Shown here: positions 1 to 13,200 of the stretch, in pieces
Numbering within the stretch: the first letter of the stretch is position 1
Layout of the letters: every line of letters starts with the position of its first letter
Assembly: GCF_048544455.1 (NCBI RefSeq)
Contig: NC_133536.1
Location: forward strand, 193,753,325-193,817,324
Length of the DNA: 64,000 nt
Source of the DNA: Silene latifolia
Taxonomy: Eukaryota; Streptophyta; Magnoliopsida; Caryophyllales; Caryophyllaceae
Direction: 5' to 3'
The notes under the pieces: generated by a model
Databases searched by the model: none
Told to the model about the DNA's origin: nothing
What the model saw: only the letters and a program-made list of their open reading frames with translations
Made by a program: the position numbers and the translations under genes

Positions 1-165
1 AGTGACCGGCTTGAGTTATTAAGGGTCGTATTGCGGCTCCGGGACGTCTCCCGAGTCCTTGCGGTAGCTCCAAACAACTCTCCCCGGGTTCATTTTATTT
101 AGACTCCCTAAGTTCATTGGGTTCATTTGTTTTAGGTGCCGGAATCGTCGGCTCTGATACCACTT
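1..165 (-). mobile_element. 5' leader and primer-binding site of a minus-strand Tekay-like LTR retrotransposon (partial)
   Basis: Read on the minus strand, the LTR at 166-1529 is followed by AAG and then TGGTATCAGAGC (complement of 151-162). This is the standard plant primer-binding site for initiator methionine tRNA. The rest, down to position 1, resembles the leader following the plus-strand LTR at 62101-62250, so both belong to one family. The element's coding region lies left of the window. Assignment to the Ty3/gypsy Tekay-Del lineage is inferred from the PBS and LTR style, since no polymerase is visible here. Confidence 0.75.
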
Positions 166-1529
166 TGTAACACCCCCTCATACCAAGATGCCTTACCAGG
201 ACCACCCTAGCATGAAAGAATGTTATCATCTCGGTTACCCGAGGTTAGTATATATCAAAAGCGTCTGTCCCAAACACATTTATTAAAAGTACTGTAAATA
301 TAAATGGTTACAATAATCCAAAATCCAACAAAAGTGAATCCAAATGTTAACAACTACATAATCATAAACTAAGACTCGCAACTGTGATACTACAACTGGT
401 GTGACGACTCTCCCATGACCGCCCAAGCTCACAAATGCAATACCTGTCACAGCCTGCTCACCATCCCCGAATGGATCACAGCAGATTCCACAAAACAACA
501 ACAACGGGGTCAGTACTCAGTACTGTTCAATCAAGATAAGACAAATACACAGGGTAACCAGCTGATCATCCTCCAACCCCAATCCACTATCACACACAGT
601 AACCGACTACACACCGAAGTGTGTAGCCCTGACAGATTACCCATCGCAACAGGTACTCCTCGCCGCCAGTGGGGGACCGCAGCCAATCCCCACCTAAATC
701 TCGCTCATCAACGAGCGATATCCCTGTCCCTTAATGTGCACATCCCCTCCAGTGACGGGTTCCACGGAGGGTGAACTAGGGTGTGAAGCCACTTCCGCAA
801 GTGACTCCACCACAATCATCACAACACCACAAGATCCACAATCGTCACAACACCACAACATCACAATCGTCTTAACACCACAATATCACAACCACCACCA
901 CAACACCATCACTCTGATGATCAGCAGATAACAACAATTACAATACAAACACATCTTAAATCAACCAACAGAGACTGAGTAGGGAAACCTTACCTTAGCA
1001 ACAATTAGCAACGATGGAATCAATCACTAGAACGGCTCCTCTACGAAGTCCTCGCCTAAACAATAATCACATAACACAATTACACATTGCACAATCCCAC
1101 TTCCCCTAAATTCATAAATAAAGCAACCCTAGAATTAACTATTAACAACATAGGGATAAGACTTACCGGCGAAAGAACGAAAGACTGAATGCGATCAATA
1201 CGATGTCCACACTCACAGGTGAGAGATTTGGGAGTGATTAGGATATCGTAAGTATGATTAGGGTTGTAAAATGATGTTTAGAAACTGTTTAATTAAATAA
1301 ATAATCCCTAAACACTCCCGCATCAAACCGCTGAGATATTACTCGCCAGACCGGATACTCGGTCGAGTATAGCGTATACTCGGTCGAGTATCCTCTACTC
1401 GGTCGAGTATTTCTCATACTCGGCCGAGTATTCCTCGGCAGTAGCCAAACAGACTACACTATCTACACTACTCGGCCGAGTAGGCTCTACTCGGTCGAGT
1501 ACTAGCCTAAGGAATTTCGTAGTATTACA
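166..1529 (-). mobile_element. 5' LTR of minus-strand Tekay-like retrotransposon
   Basis: A 1,364-bp LTR bounded by TGTAAC...ATTACA on the plus strand, which is TGTAAT...GTTACA in element orientation. The PBS follows directly at 151-162. Near the U3 end lie six palindromic ACTCGGTCGAGT or ACTCGGCCGAGT motifs (about 1355-1502), arranged two plus four. Related LTRs in the window are the solo LTRs at 2453-3799 and 2365-5104, the plus-strand LTR at 60676-62085 and the truncated one at 40583-43776. The flanking bases CTTCT at 1530-1534 should be one half of its target duplication; the other half is outside the window. It is inserted in a LINE. Confidence 0.85.
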
Positions 1530-2359
1530 CTTCTGGGCAGGTTGCTTGTTAATTTTGACAAGACGACGGTTTCTTTTTGTAAGGTCACGATAAGGGAGAG
1601 GTGGGATCGTGTCGCGGCGGTTCTTGGGATTTATGTTGTTGATACTCAGGAAAGGTATTTAGGATTACCCATTGTGGTCGGGCACTCTAAGCAGGTAATA
1701 TTGAAATTTACTAGAGATAAGTTGAGTAAGAAATTGCAAGGAAGGCGTGGTATGCTAATCAATAAGGCGGGGCGGGAAATTATGATTAAGGTCATGCCCA
1801 ATTTATTCTGACATATGCTATGAGTGTCTTTAAGCTACCTGCTAATTTTTGTGATGAATTACGCTCACTTGTTTCTAGCTTTTGGTTAGCTTGAGATAAG
1901 TTATGTCTTTTCAAATATAGATGTGGCCTAAGACTTCGCAATTATAACAAGTATAATTGTGCTATGCTTGGTAAACAAGCATGGTGCATGGTGACCAAGA
2001 ATGATTCCTTAATGGCTCGGAGTTTGAAGGCCAAATACTTTACGGATAAAATTTTTATGAAGACGGAGTTAGATGTTGCCCCGAGTTTTAATTAGAGGAG
2101 TATATGGGAGGTGAGGGATGTGATTAAGCTGGGTGCACGAAGGCGGATTGGTGACACGCTACATACCCGTGTGTCGCTAGACCCTTGGATATCTGGATCG
2201 CAATCAAAACGAATCTTTACGCCAATAGGAGAGCAAGACGTGGATATATGTGTGTTGCGGATTTGATGGTACATGGAGCAGCAAAGTGGAATTATGCGCT
2301 GATACGTTCGCCCTTTCTTTCTTTTAAAGCTGGTCGGATTTTAGATACCCGTTTGAGTC
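1530..2359 (+). pseudogene. L1-type LINE ORF2 fragment, C-terminal reverse transcriptase part
   Basis: The frame from 1542 to 1811 reads as the segment just after the catalytic part of a plant L1-type reverse transcriptase: VNFDKTTVSF, RYLGLPIVVG, then KLQGRRGMLINKAGREIMIK. These match the conserved Y-L-G-L-P and W/KL...L-S-x-A-G-R-E blocks. Further pieces (GKQAWCMVTKN, SIWEVRDVIKLGARRRIGD) appear at about 1970-2150 in shifted frames with stops, so it is decayed. The 5' part is cut off by the LTR insertion at 1529/1530. The element continues at 5110 after the nested solo LTRs. Confidence 0.85.
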
Positions 2360-2364
2360 GAAAT

Positions 2365-5104
2365 TATAATACCACCATTCACCAAGTAGCCTTTAGAAAG
2401 ATCTTCCTTAGCAAATGGGAGGGTCACCATCTCGGTTGCCCGAGGTGGTACGTATAACACCCCCATCTACCAAAGTGCCTTACCAAGATCTACCTTAGTA
2501 AATGAAAGTGCTACCATCTCGGTTTCCCGAGGTCAAGTACATCAAATGGACCATCAAAGAACTATTATTAAAAGTGCAATAAAGTTTAGTCAAATACAAT
2601 ATCAAAATCCAAACCAAAACCGAAATACAACTCCAAAATGAAATGAAATAAATAACTAATGTTTAATGTGACATCGGAAGCTAGCTAAGAAAGTGTGATG
2701 ACTCTGCCCCGTCCGTATCCTGCATGCTACATCAACATCCATTACCTGCTAAGCCAACTCCTCATCATCCCCGAATGGATGACCACAGTTTTGAAAATAA
2801 TAAACGGGGTCAGTCAACTGCCCAACCAAAATAAGAACTCGCAATAACACAATCCAATCAAACTGTAACCAAACCATCCTCCAAACTCTAACAGTCACCA
2901 GTAACCGACTACACACCAAAATGTGTAATCCTTCCAGGTTCCCAACGCAACGGGAAACCCACGCCGCCAATAGGGACCGCAGCCTTACCACTTAAGCCCC
3001 ATTTATCGCAACGAGCGAACCCAAATCATTAATGTGCACATCCCCCTTGTGACGGGAGCCACAAGGGGCGAAAATGAGGTTGGAACCATCTCCCGAAAAT
3101 GGTACCACAATCAATCCAATAACCAATGTAATCACAAACCACAATCATAATCATATTACCAACAATCAATCACAATTACCAACTTATAATCAATTATGCA
3201 ACCAACTGAGTAGGGAAACCCTACTTTATCAAGATCCAAGCAAAAGCACAGTAAATCAAGCTAGAACGCCTCCTCTACGAAGTCGTCACCTATTATGATA
3301 TCATACAATCAATCTACTACGCATTGTATGATTATTCACCCCAAATCACCCAATTAGGGTTTGTATATCTATAACCAACATATCAATAAACAAAGGGTAA
3401 AATACTTAGTGATCGAATCGACATGGAGATGAAATAAAAACCCCCAAATCTATGAACCCCAGCCTTGGAAATGATTAAGATAGTTGGAGAGCAGTGTTAC
3501 GTAGTTTAGAGTTTGTGAGTTTGCTTTAGAAATGATTATAAAGTGATTAAAACCGATAACACGACTTATATGTACTTCTCCAATTATCTTAATCAAATCG
3601 CGGAAAACAACCCGTCATATCGAGTACTCGGTCGAGTACCTGAAGTACTCGGCTGAGTACGTCTTACTCGACCGAGTTCCTCACTACTCGACCGAGTGCA
3701 CCCAAAACAGTAGTCTGTCTAAAAGCACTCGACGACTTACTCGGCCGAGTATGGCCTACTCGACCGAGTAAGCTAAGACCAGAAAACCGTAGTATTACAG
3801 TACGCATCAAACCAACCATTGTGAAACAAAGTTTATATTCTATTATTAATCTATTTAATAACTGTTATGAAATCCTAATACATCTCAACCAAAATCCAAA
3901 ACTGAAAGTTAAAGCTGTATAACCAAAACTGTATCAAAACTATGATCAAGTTTTAAAATCTCAAGATACGTGAAGACTCATCCCAAGCACCTCCAACCCA
4001 GCTAGTTAGCTCAACGATCAAGAACTGTCAGAATGCACTACTTACCATTTGCCGAAAATATCAAATGGATCATCGTAAAGTTCAAAAATAATTTGAAAGT
4101 GAGTCTCAATAATACAAATGATCACAATTGAAAAAAGGCACCACGTGAATGAAACCACACGCACACACTAACACCCATCTCGTCCACCACCACAACGCGA
4201 TGGCGGCATCGCAACAATGACATCAACACCGCACCCCAGCGCGAAGGTACCAGCATTGCAACACGGAGTACCGTGTCCTGATCGCAATCCGAAACACAAC
4301 AGTCAGGTTCGGATCACAACACGAACCCTAAACCTAGATCCTTAATGTGCACATCCTCCTTCATACGGGAGCCACAAAGAGTGATCCAAGGAGTAAAGTC
4401 AGTCTCCCTCAACTGCCTCACAAACACCACCAACACAATATCACAATACAATAGTGCCAAATCACCGAATAACACCAATACGATATCACAAGCACATAAG
4501 TAATCATCTATACTACCAAGAACTGAGTTGGGAACCTACCTCGAAACAAATCTCCAAAAACCACAAGCAAGGACTAGAATTCTTTCTCTATGAAGTCACC
4601 TCCTATAATAATCAAGTAATTACTATCACAACAAGTCCTACAACACCTTAACTAACAAAATCCTCAACTACAACCATCTAATTGACCAAATGCCCAATTT
4701 TCTCTTTTCCCCCAAATTCTAGGGTTTACCCAAAAGTAATGTTTAAAAAGCATAAACTTGATTGCTTACAAGGCAAGATTGACAAAGGGAGATTATGGAA
4801 AGATGCAAAATCCCAAATCCAAAGCTTAACCCTCTTGAAAAATGTTTAGGAAGAGTCTATAGAGTGTTTAAGAGGGTTTTAGGGTTAAAAATGGCATTGG
4901 ATTACTGTTAACGCACTATACGTACTCCCCTTTTAAGACACGAAATCAAACCGCTCGTTTAAATCCTCATACTAGACCACTCGGTCGAGTAGGGTTAAAC
5001 TCACATCTCACTCGGTCCACGACTACTCGGTCGAGTAGACACACTCAGTCAAGTACTCACCTCTACTCGGCCGAGTGGTCAAAAAAGAAATCCAGAGTAT
5101 TAAA
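2365..5104 (-). mobile_element. Older Tekay-like solo LTR, interrupted by a younger solo LTR
   Basis: The two parts, 2365-2452 and 3805-5104 (about 1,388 bp together), form one LTR of the same family as 166-1529. It is flanked by a perfect 5-bp target duplication GAAAT (2360-2364 and 5105-5109). There is no internal region, so this is a solo LTR left by LTR-LTR recombination. It is more decayed than the others: its ends read TATAAT...ATTAAA instead of TGTAAC...ATTACA. Degraded ACTCGGTCGAGT palindromes lie at about 4978-5080. It sits in the LINE, whose frames resume on each side. Confidence 0.88.
2453..3799 (-). mobile_element. Younger Tekay-like solo LTR nested in the older one
   Basis: A 1,347-bp solo LTR flanked by a perfect target duplication GTACG (2448-2452 and 3800-3804). 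It begins TATAACACCCCC and ends GTATTACA. It carries six ACTCGG(T/C)CGAGT-type palindromes at about 3620-3770 in the same two-plus-four arrangement as the LTRs at 166-1529 and 60676-62085. The LTR start just left of it (2365-2452) and its own start at 2453 look like a tandem repeat, but the target duplications show two separate insertions. Confidence 0.9.
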
Positions 5105-5109
5105 GAAAT

Positions 5110-6226
5110 GGTCCAAAGGATGATGGGTGTTGAGAGTTAACGAAAGATGCAATTATTCGGTGAGGATGGTATATAGGGCACTGGCGGGAGAAGGGACCGA
5201 GCAAGAGGAGCAATCGAATTGTACTAATGAAAAAAGGTTGTGGAATAAGATTTGGAAGATACGGGTCTTACCGTGTATCGAAGTTTTCTTCTGGCAGTTG
5301 TGTAATGAAGTCATTGCTACGAAACATAATATAGTCAGACGACTTAGTGGAATAGCGAATGGTTATCCCTTCTGTTTGTGCAATGTGGAGACTTTTCTCC
5401 ATGTTGTACGGGGTTGTAATTAGGTGGGGGATTTCGGACGGGTTCGGATTGAAAGTGATGAAGGACGTTGGGTTTGAGCGAGTGAGAGAGTGGGTGGAGG
5501 CTATGTTGAGGGAGTCGGGGTTAAAGATTGTGTGGGATTGATGACGGGTTGTTAGGCGATATGGGAGATGCGTAATAAGGTCATATTCGAGGGAGTACGG
5601 TGGAGTTTGGAGGCGGTGTTGTGAAGGGTGGAGGAGCTTATCAATGAGATGAAATGAGCTGAGGCGGATGTGAGAGGGTTTGTGAGGAAGAGGCAGTAGG
5701 GTGGAGGAAGTCGCGGGTTTGATGGCACAAGATCAATGTTGATGTAGGGAGAATGGGGGGCGAAGGGATGGGACTAGGAGTGGTGTGTCGAGATGAAAAG
5801 GGGAGGGTGCAATGGGGAGTTACGGTATAAGAGTGTGGGGACTGTGATGTGGCGTTGCTAGAGGCGGAAACGATCTTACTACGGCTGAGTGAAGTGAGGG
5901 ACAAGGAGCTGCAAAGAGTGGCGGTGGAGAGTGATTGTTTGAATGTGATCGAAGACTTGCGAAAGAAGAAGAGAGATAGAAGCGATTTATGTCTTATTTA
6001 TGACGATATTTATGTTTTATGTTACGTTTTTTGAAGTAGCTGAATTTTCTTATGTTAGGAGATCGTCTAATAGAGTTGCTCATGAACTTGCCCATGTTCG
6101 ACCATGCCACCATGGCATGTAGGTAGACGTAGTGGGGTCGATGTACATCTTCCAAACATTGACGATATTGTGTCGTTCAATTGTGTTAATACTATTTAAG
6201 CCCTTACGGATTTTCTTCCAAAAAAA
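5110..6226 (+). pseudogene. L1-type LINE ORF2 fragment: zinc-binding region, RNase H and 3' tail
   Basis: This is the continuation of the LINE at 1530-2359. The frame 5127-5423 carries the zf-RVT region found downstream of plant LINE reverse transcriptases: NYSVRMVYRAL, LWNKIWKIRVLPCIEVFFWQL, then spaced cysteines and a histidine ending VETFLHVVRGC. An RNase H-like stretch (ALLEAETILLRLSEV...VAVESDCLNVIEDLR) follows at about 5849-6034. A typical LINE end, FSYVRRSSNRVAHELAH, lies at about 6050-6110. It finishes near 6226 after a short A run. Several stops and frameshifts make it non-functional. Confidence 0.85.
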
Positions 6227-6495
6227 TACCTCACCTAGTGGTCCTACCCAACGTCCTGACTAAACCGGATAGTCTACAAAAAAAAAATCAACATCGTTCT
6301 GTCTAGGAACGGCAATACTCCCATGAACGAACACACTTTTTTTCAAAATACTGTGATTTAATCATCATTTTTTGTGCGAGGAGATCCATGTTACAAATAT
6401 TGGTTCAACTAACGTACATGGAGTACATTGAATAAAAACCTAAGACACTAAAGTTATTATTTTTTTAAGATTTTTTAATAATGTGATTTAATCAA
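6227..6495. other. Intergenic, no feature recognised
   Basis: AT-rich sequence between the LINE tail and a MITE. I see no coding frame or repeat structure here. Confidence 0.6.
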
Positions 6496-6810
6496 GGTCG
6501 CGTTTGGTTGCCCCTTTTAAATTATGGGAGTTCTAAAATCCCATGAATTAGAAAATTGCAACTTGTTTGGTTGCTCATTTTTTGGCATGATGTAGGAATT
6601 CTATTTTCCAAGGAGTTTCAAACTCCTCCATAATGGAGGAGTTGGATTACCTAGCCCCCCTAGGTAATTGCAAACTCCCGTGTAAATTGAACTCCTACAT
6701 CAACAACCAAACGAATTTAGCTAATTCACGTGAATTTAATGTGGGAACTTAAATCCCATGAATTCGATATTCCGGTGGAATTGTATTCCAACGGGCAACC
6801 AAACGAGGCC
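6496..6810. mobile_element. MITE with Harbinger-like terminal inverted repeats
   Basis: A 315-bp non-coding element. The left end GGTCGCGTTTGGTTGCCC matches, inverted, the right end GGGCAACCAAACGAGGCC. It is flanked by a 3-bp repeat CAA (6493-6495 and 6811-6813). The GGCC..GTTTGG terminus and 3-bp duplication suit PIF/Harbinger (Tourist-like) MITEs, although CAA is not the canonical TWA target. An internal imperfect palindrome lies around 6625-6660. It is just downstream of the PDS5 duplicon boundary and absent from the other copy. Confidence 0.7.
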
Positions 6811-7252
6811 CAAGTCTTGTCCATTTTTTTCTAAAACGGATCCAACTATTACCACATGGTGGTAATTAGATGACTTCCGTCTCAATCAAGAAATTGTGCA
6901 AGTAGCAATAGAACGCTAAATGAAAGGGAGGAAGCAAAGGCTATTATATAGACGAATGCAATTTTGAGTAAGAGCTTGACTCGCGAAGATTACAGAACAC
7001 AATAACCGCAAGTAAAACATAGCAAAGATAACATCAGAGCTCTGTATCTACAAAATAGTCCCTAAACAAAAGCTAAACCAACTATGCACAATAAGCCTAA
7101 AGCTAAGAACACCTAACTATATTAACTGTGGTGATGATATACCGCCAATTAGGACCCATCATTTCCCTACTATTCCGAACAATAGATATACGACACACGG
7201 GCTAGTGGCATATCTGCAATCCAGCTCTACCAAAAGATAAGGACCATTTAAG

Positions 7253-10200
7253 TCATCGAACTTTTACACTCCTCTTTCTTTTATTCGAATTCTTTTGAGA
7301 TTTTGGTGTACTCTGAGACTTCCCTTTTGACTTGTCGGGTTCAGGTGATTCATCTTCAGTGTCCTCATCCGCTGATGATGTACTTACTTTAACTTTCCCG
7401 CTAGTACTCGGATTGGATTTACCAACACTCTTCGGTGACTTACCCTTAGACTTGGCAGATGTGCCTTGCTTTGACTTGACATTGCCTTTGGGCGAGTCTT
7501 CATCATCTTTGGATTTTTTAGCAGATTTTGAGGTATCATCCGAAAACTTATTCCCAGATTTTGAAACTTTAGAAACAGACTTTCCGACTTTCTTTGACGC
7601 TTCCTCCTTGGCTTTCCCAGACTTCGGTGCAGATTTTGATTTGCTCGATGAAGCACCAGACCTGGCAACACAACAAAATATATGGACAATGTTTTGTCGT
7701 ATTTCCAAAGAAGTGGAGTGAAGGTAGGATAAAGAACTTACAATTTAGTTGAGCTAGTCTTCCCTTGCTTAGCTCCTAGGTCTGCACTTGTTTTGCCTTT
7801 CTTACCTATTGGCCTGTAAATAACCAAATAAAGTACGCTTACATAAGAACAAAAATGGATTTGCACAAATTCATACTTTCAACGGCGAAAAAAACAGGCC
7901 ACTTAAAAAACAAAAACTAATCCCTGTGTCCATGAATTTAGGGTGTCCATGTTATGATTAGTGACATGACATCTCAACAACTTCAAAATCAATATTTTAT
8001 CAAAAAAATTAATTTTTAAGTAAGGGTAATAATTTCAAAGTGAGGGATGAGTAAAATATTCACAGAAAATCTAAAAGCCATAACTTACATTTCATCAGCA
8101 GACTCATCAGGACTCTCGCCATCACTTGCATGTACCTATGAGCAACAATGCATAAATTAACATCAGAACATGGCAAAAACAAATTACAGAGAAGTACACA
8201 GCCAAGAAGGCAAGAAGAAACTAGGGGAACATACTTCATGTTCACCAGCAAACTTCCATCTTTCGTTTTTGAGATTCAGCATTTCAACATCACCATCGTC
8301 ATAAAAGACCTACAGGCAAGGTGAAACAACATCAGAACATGGCAACGACACTAATTTCAACCAAGAAACTGCAAAAAAAACTCCAGTTACCTTATGCTCC
8401 ATTTCATCAGCATCGAAGGCTTTGACAACCCCTTTATAAAATCTACAAAAATAGGGTAACACATTGTAATATATAGATACAACTCATCAATTAAAGAAGT
8501 TAGATTGTAAATTGCAAGAACTGTAAAATAAACCCAATCTTGACGACAAATCGTAAAACCAATCTTAACCAATGATACGAAAACATTAGTCACGGGATAA
8601 AAATAATAGATAACTTACTTCCTGTCATCCGGCCACCAAACTTCAACCTTTGAACCAACCAATTCTGGACCATAAACCTTTTTTTGGTGTGCCTAAAGGT
8701 CAACAAGAAAAATGTTAAGAAAAATTAGGATAAAATTTTAAATCTAAAATTAATAAAACACAATCATGCATTCAGATTCAAGACTAAATAGTTTCCTATA
8801 ATTTCTGACCTCTATTTCATTGTGTTCTTCCCATTTTGAAAAAAATAGTGATTTTTGTTTCACAGAGATTGAAATTATTATTTTCTTAGTTATGTATTTT
8901 GTTAATGTTGATATTGATTTTAGATGCCATATGGGCCTAATTATTACTGAGATTGAACTTTCCTTCAGAAATAAAGAAAATTACTCCCTCTGTCTCGGCC
9001 ATTTCTTTACGTTTACTTTTTCACATTTGACAATGTACATTTTGTATCTTTATTTACATATTATTAAAAATTAAAATGTACTTATTAAGACGATTAAAAA
9101 AAGATCTCAAATGACTATATTTTATGTTATATATTAGAAATTATATTAGAGATTCTCTCCACCCATGAATAGTGCCAAAAAAGTAAATGTAAAGAAATGG
9201 GTGAGACGGAGGGAGTATGTGGGAATGTGGGATGAATTTTAATTCATGGAAAGAACATGAAGAAATGTAAAAGCCAGATGTTTGATCCAAAATAAATGAG
9301 AAATATTACTCACCCCATTTTTTTCATTTATCCCATTTGCCTTTTGTGTGGGAGAAATTAAAAAAAGGGGAGTAAAAAATTTGGAGGGAGTAGCAGACTA
9401 TAAGACAAATTATCAGTGACAGAACAGCAAATGTCAGCTGTGAGGTGCCAAAAAGACCTTTCTAGCATATCACTGCCTACATATACGAAAGATAGCTGAA
9501 AATTAAGCAATCAAAAAGTGACGAGTCTACCAAAAAAAACTGTTACAGCCCCAGCAATTAGGCCAATGGATCAAAATATATTCAACAAACCTAGCAGGAC
9601 TCAGAGTAACCTGATGTGAACACAACCATAGAACCTCATAGCTAAACAATTTGCTATCACAAGCAATCCCTATATACAAGTACCACAGAAGAACACGTAT
9701 ATATGATGGAACAAAAAGCTAGCGGCAAAAACCGGTTGCATGGACCAAGTGGACTACAACAGAAAAGAAACACACAAACATTAACCCCAAAAGATAATAA
9801 ATAAAACAGGAAGAAGTTTTCAGATGAAGAGTTACAAAATCAGATAGCTCTTTTCACTCCAAATCAATCAATTTAAGACCAACCCATCACTGATCACAGG
9901 TACTTCGTAAGCTCAAGTTTAACTGAACACATAATAAATATGACAGAAAGGAACTGCATTTCAAATCAAATGTAGTAGGCAAAGATCAATATGTTTACAT
10001 ACTTTTTCTTCGCTTGGACGCTTCCTCTTTGAACTTGACTTCGCTGCTTCTTCCATAACATCTTTAGTCGCTTTTGGAGTGGGCTTGGGTATAGCAACGG
10101 TCTTCTGCAATAAGCACAAAATATGTTGAGAAACACAAGAGTAAGAAATTAGGCTAACTAATCGAAAATAACTTCTGAAGAAGATGTATACTAATGGCTC

Positions 10201-13200
10201 AAGAATGTACTTTTTTATCATCCTTGGCAGGAGTTTTTGAATGCTCCTTTGCTGGAGTGGCTTTAGTCTGTCCTCGTTTTTTCTTGTTAACACGTTGACT
10301 ACCCCCAACTTCAGCCTCCTGGATCACCTCCTTAACTGAATTACCATCACCTTCCTTTTTTGTATCATTAGCGGAATCAGCTACTCTTTCTTCCTGGTCA
10401 GATGCAGCATGTTTGTTCAACGTGCTATCTAGACAAGTAGCTCCCTCAGAATCCTGCTGGGTGTCAGATTCCTTCTTACCATCAACATCACTAGCTGACT
10501 CGTTTTCTTGAATAGGATGCTCTTTCTTCTTTTCAAGTCCAGTTTTGTCAGAAAGGGTTTCATCAGCAAGGCTTCCAGTTGTTGAGGGCAGAGAAGGATC
10601 AACATGGGCATTGTCAGATGCAATTGGTGAGAGGATGGGCTCCTCCAACGATTTCTCATTATGGGCAGCCACTGTGGTTAGTGTGGTATCAGTGGCAGGA
10701 TCCTCTTGATTTATATCATCAACATCCTTGGCATCATTTTCCTCATGCCCAGGTGTATCAATGACTTCACTTTTTCTATCAGACAAAATAGGTGCAAAGG
10801 ATTTCGAGCTCTTAGTAGAATTAGATTTTCTCCCTTTTCTCCTGTTCGATTTTTGTGGCTTAGACTTTGGAGTTTCCTTTTCAGCAACACTTTCAACTTT
10901 AGTCTTGCTTGGCTCCGCTTTTTTATCCAGAGTATCATTATCGACTTCCATGGAGTTGCCACTGGTTACAGGAGTGTCTTCACTACCCTTCTTCAAGGCG
11001 CCATTACTCATAACAGTCTTAGGGGACCCAACAGTGCTTGGGCCAACTTCTTCAGAAGGAGGCGCATCTTCCATTGACTCCAGTGCTACCTGAGAAGCAA
11101 GGACGATTGCCTGAAAATTTTCATACAAGCAACACATTCTTAAGAATATATAAGTACTAGAAATAGAAACTGGAACCTTACCTCAACTGCCTTTTCTGAA
11201 GGTGCATTGAGCAAATCATTCGCATCAGCCTGATTAGGAAGAGAAGATTTAAATAAGTCAGTCTAAATGCAATATGCAAGGATAGCAGGTATAAACTGCC
11301 TATAACAAAGTGAAAAACTGGTACAATGTCACAGTGCCACCAGTCACAGAACTCATAGTTAAATAACTACATGGAATCTCAATTGATACACACATTCCAG
11401 AGACATTTATTACAGAGTAGCTCTATCGTAAGGACATAACTATGACGTAGAAAAATGCACATAAAAATAAGGGAAACAGAACAGTCAAAGATTCTAAGTG
11501 TTTCAATGATAATCCTATCACATTAAGAGACTAAAACACTGCCTTCTTAGTTGCTTCCATGACCATGAGCTTACAACCTAGATATCTTGTTAGTTAGTAG
11601 TTTCCATTAGTTTAGAAACATGATTTACAACTAGCATATGTATGTAGTTATGTACATTCATTTGGCTGTCAATATTAGCATCACATTAAGAGATAGCCAT
11701 TATCTATTTGTAGTTTACTTTCTCCCTTAAAAGAGAACAGAGATTACAAAGTACAACATAAGTACGTATCGGTTTCCACGGAAAGATGGATTATATTGAA
11801 AAAAGGCACCCCATACGAGTTATGATGTTGACAATCAACATCACTATCAAATACTACACCAACTAGGCCTCTCTTTTTATTAAGAAAGAAACTACAAAAA
11901 AACGACTCTACAAACCTAGTCCAAGATCCCTACAACAGATTTCTTCCGGTTTCTCCAACCCCAATCCCACCACCGAAGGGGAAAGGGAAAAAAAATACAA
12001 ATACAAATATTTAACATTACGACACCATATGCATATGCTAATAACTATGGGAGCATTAGTTACATATAGATGCAACAAGAAAACAATAAAAGCTAAAACG
12101 ATTGTCTTGCAAAATAACCAAATTGCCAAACGTGAAAAGAAGTGCAATATTATCATATTAAGCATGCAAGGAGGATAAAATACCGAATTTTTGTTTGTAA
12201 CATCATCAGTAGGCTCAACAGCTTCATCACCAGCTTGGCAAATATCTGCCACAGCCTTGCTATAATCATCTAAAGAAGCACCACTAGACCGCACAGCTGA
12301 TAACAAGTAAGGTTTAACCTTACTAGCACAATTAGCAATCACTTTTTCCCCAAGCAGACGAGCAATAGGAAGAACTTCCTGAATAGGGGAAAAAACAATT
12401 ACATAAGCAGGCAAGGGGAGAGGTTAAAACATGGCATAAGCAAATCTTCAGAGCTTTATAAGATACTAGACCTTGTCCTCTTTTTTAAGGATGTTTAAAA
12501 TAGACGAAAGCAGATCTACAGATATAGCCTCACTTTCTTCCAAGACAAGGGTCATAATTGTTTCCATTGAAGTAAACACCCCCTCATGGTGATCATCCCT
12601 GAGAGTGAAAACAGAATCACTATAAGAATAACTGGCCATTTGAACTTTGAAGACATGATTGCAGCAAAAATCATATAGATACTTCTCAAGGAAGTATCCT
12701 ATAATTAAATATGCATATATGAAAACGAACGCCAAGACATAGATTAAGATTCTATCAACCAAAACATACAAGAGTAGAAAACAAAAGAGACGGGTCTTCT
12801 AAACGCAAAAGTTCAAAAAAACTACCTGGTATGTACCAGAATAAACTACATGTAGAACAATTGAAATTTGGAGGTCAAAAGAACTGTTATACCGAAGACA
12901 GATGAAATAACAACGGGTATCCATCTAAGATACCCACTCAAAACAGACTCTGGGGAACTAGTGCAGCCTCAAGCTGACAAGTCTCTGAAGCATATTAGAC
13001 AACTCTGATCTCATTCGGTCACACACAATAGACCTAAGACAATAGAAGCCACTATGGAAAGGTGCGAGAGTCTAAGATAGAAGCAAACAGAAATAATTAA
13101 CAAGAACAATATGAGGAAGCAACTTATGATCTCAGAGGGGAAGTAGCTCAACAGAAACAGCAAAAAATAGCATTGGTTGTAAAATGCAGATACTATCACA

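Noticed and set aside
1355..1502. Regularly spaced short palindromes resembling a CRISPR array
   Set aside because: This is a plant LTR; spacers are too short and irregular, and the motif recurs in other LTRs and in gag.
2365..2530. Apparent tandem duplication of an LTR start
   Set aside because: The two starts belong to different insertions, shown by separate target duplications GAAAT and GTACG.
7332..7721. 129-aa plus-strand frame, and a similar 132-aa one at 29053-29451
   Set aside because: Antisense shadow of the Lys/Ser-rich last exon of the PDS5C-like genes; codon bias of the real exon opens the opposite strand.
10706..11093. Plus-strand frames of 121-123 aa, matched at 32343-32708
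   Set aside because: Antisense to exon 7 of the PDS5C-like genes; no independent support.
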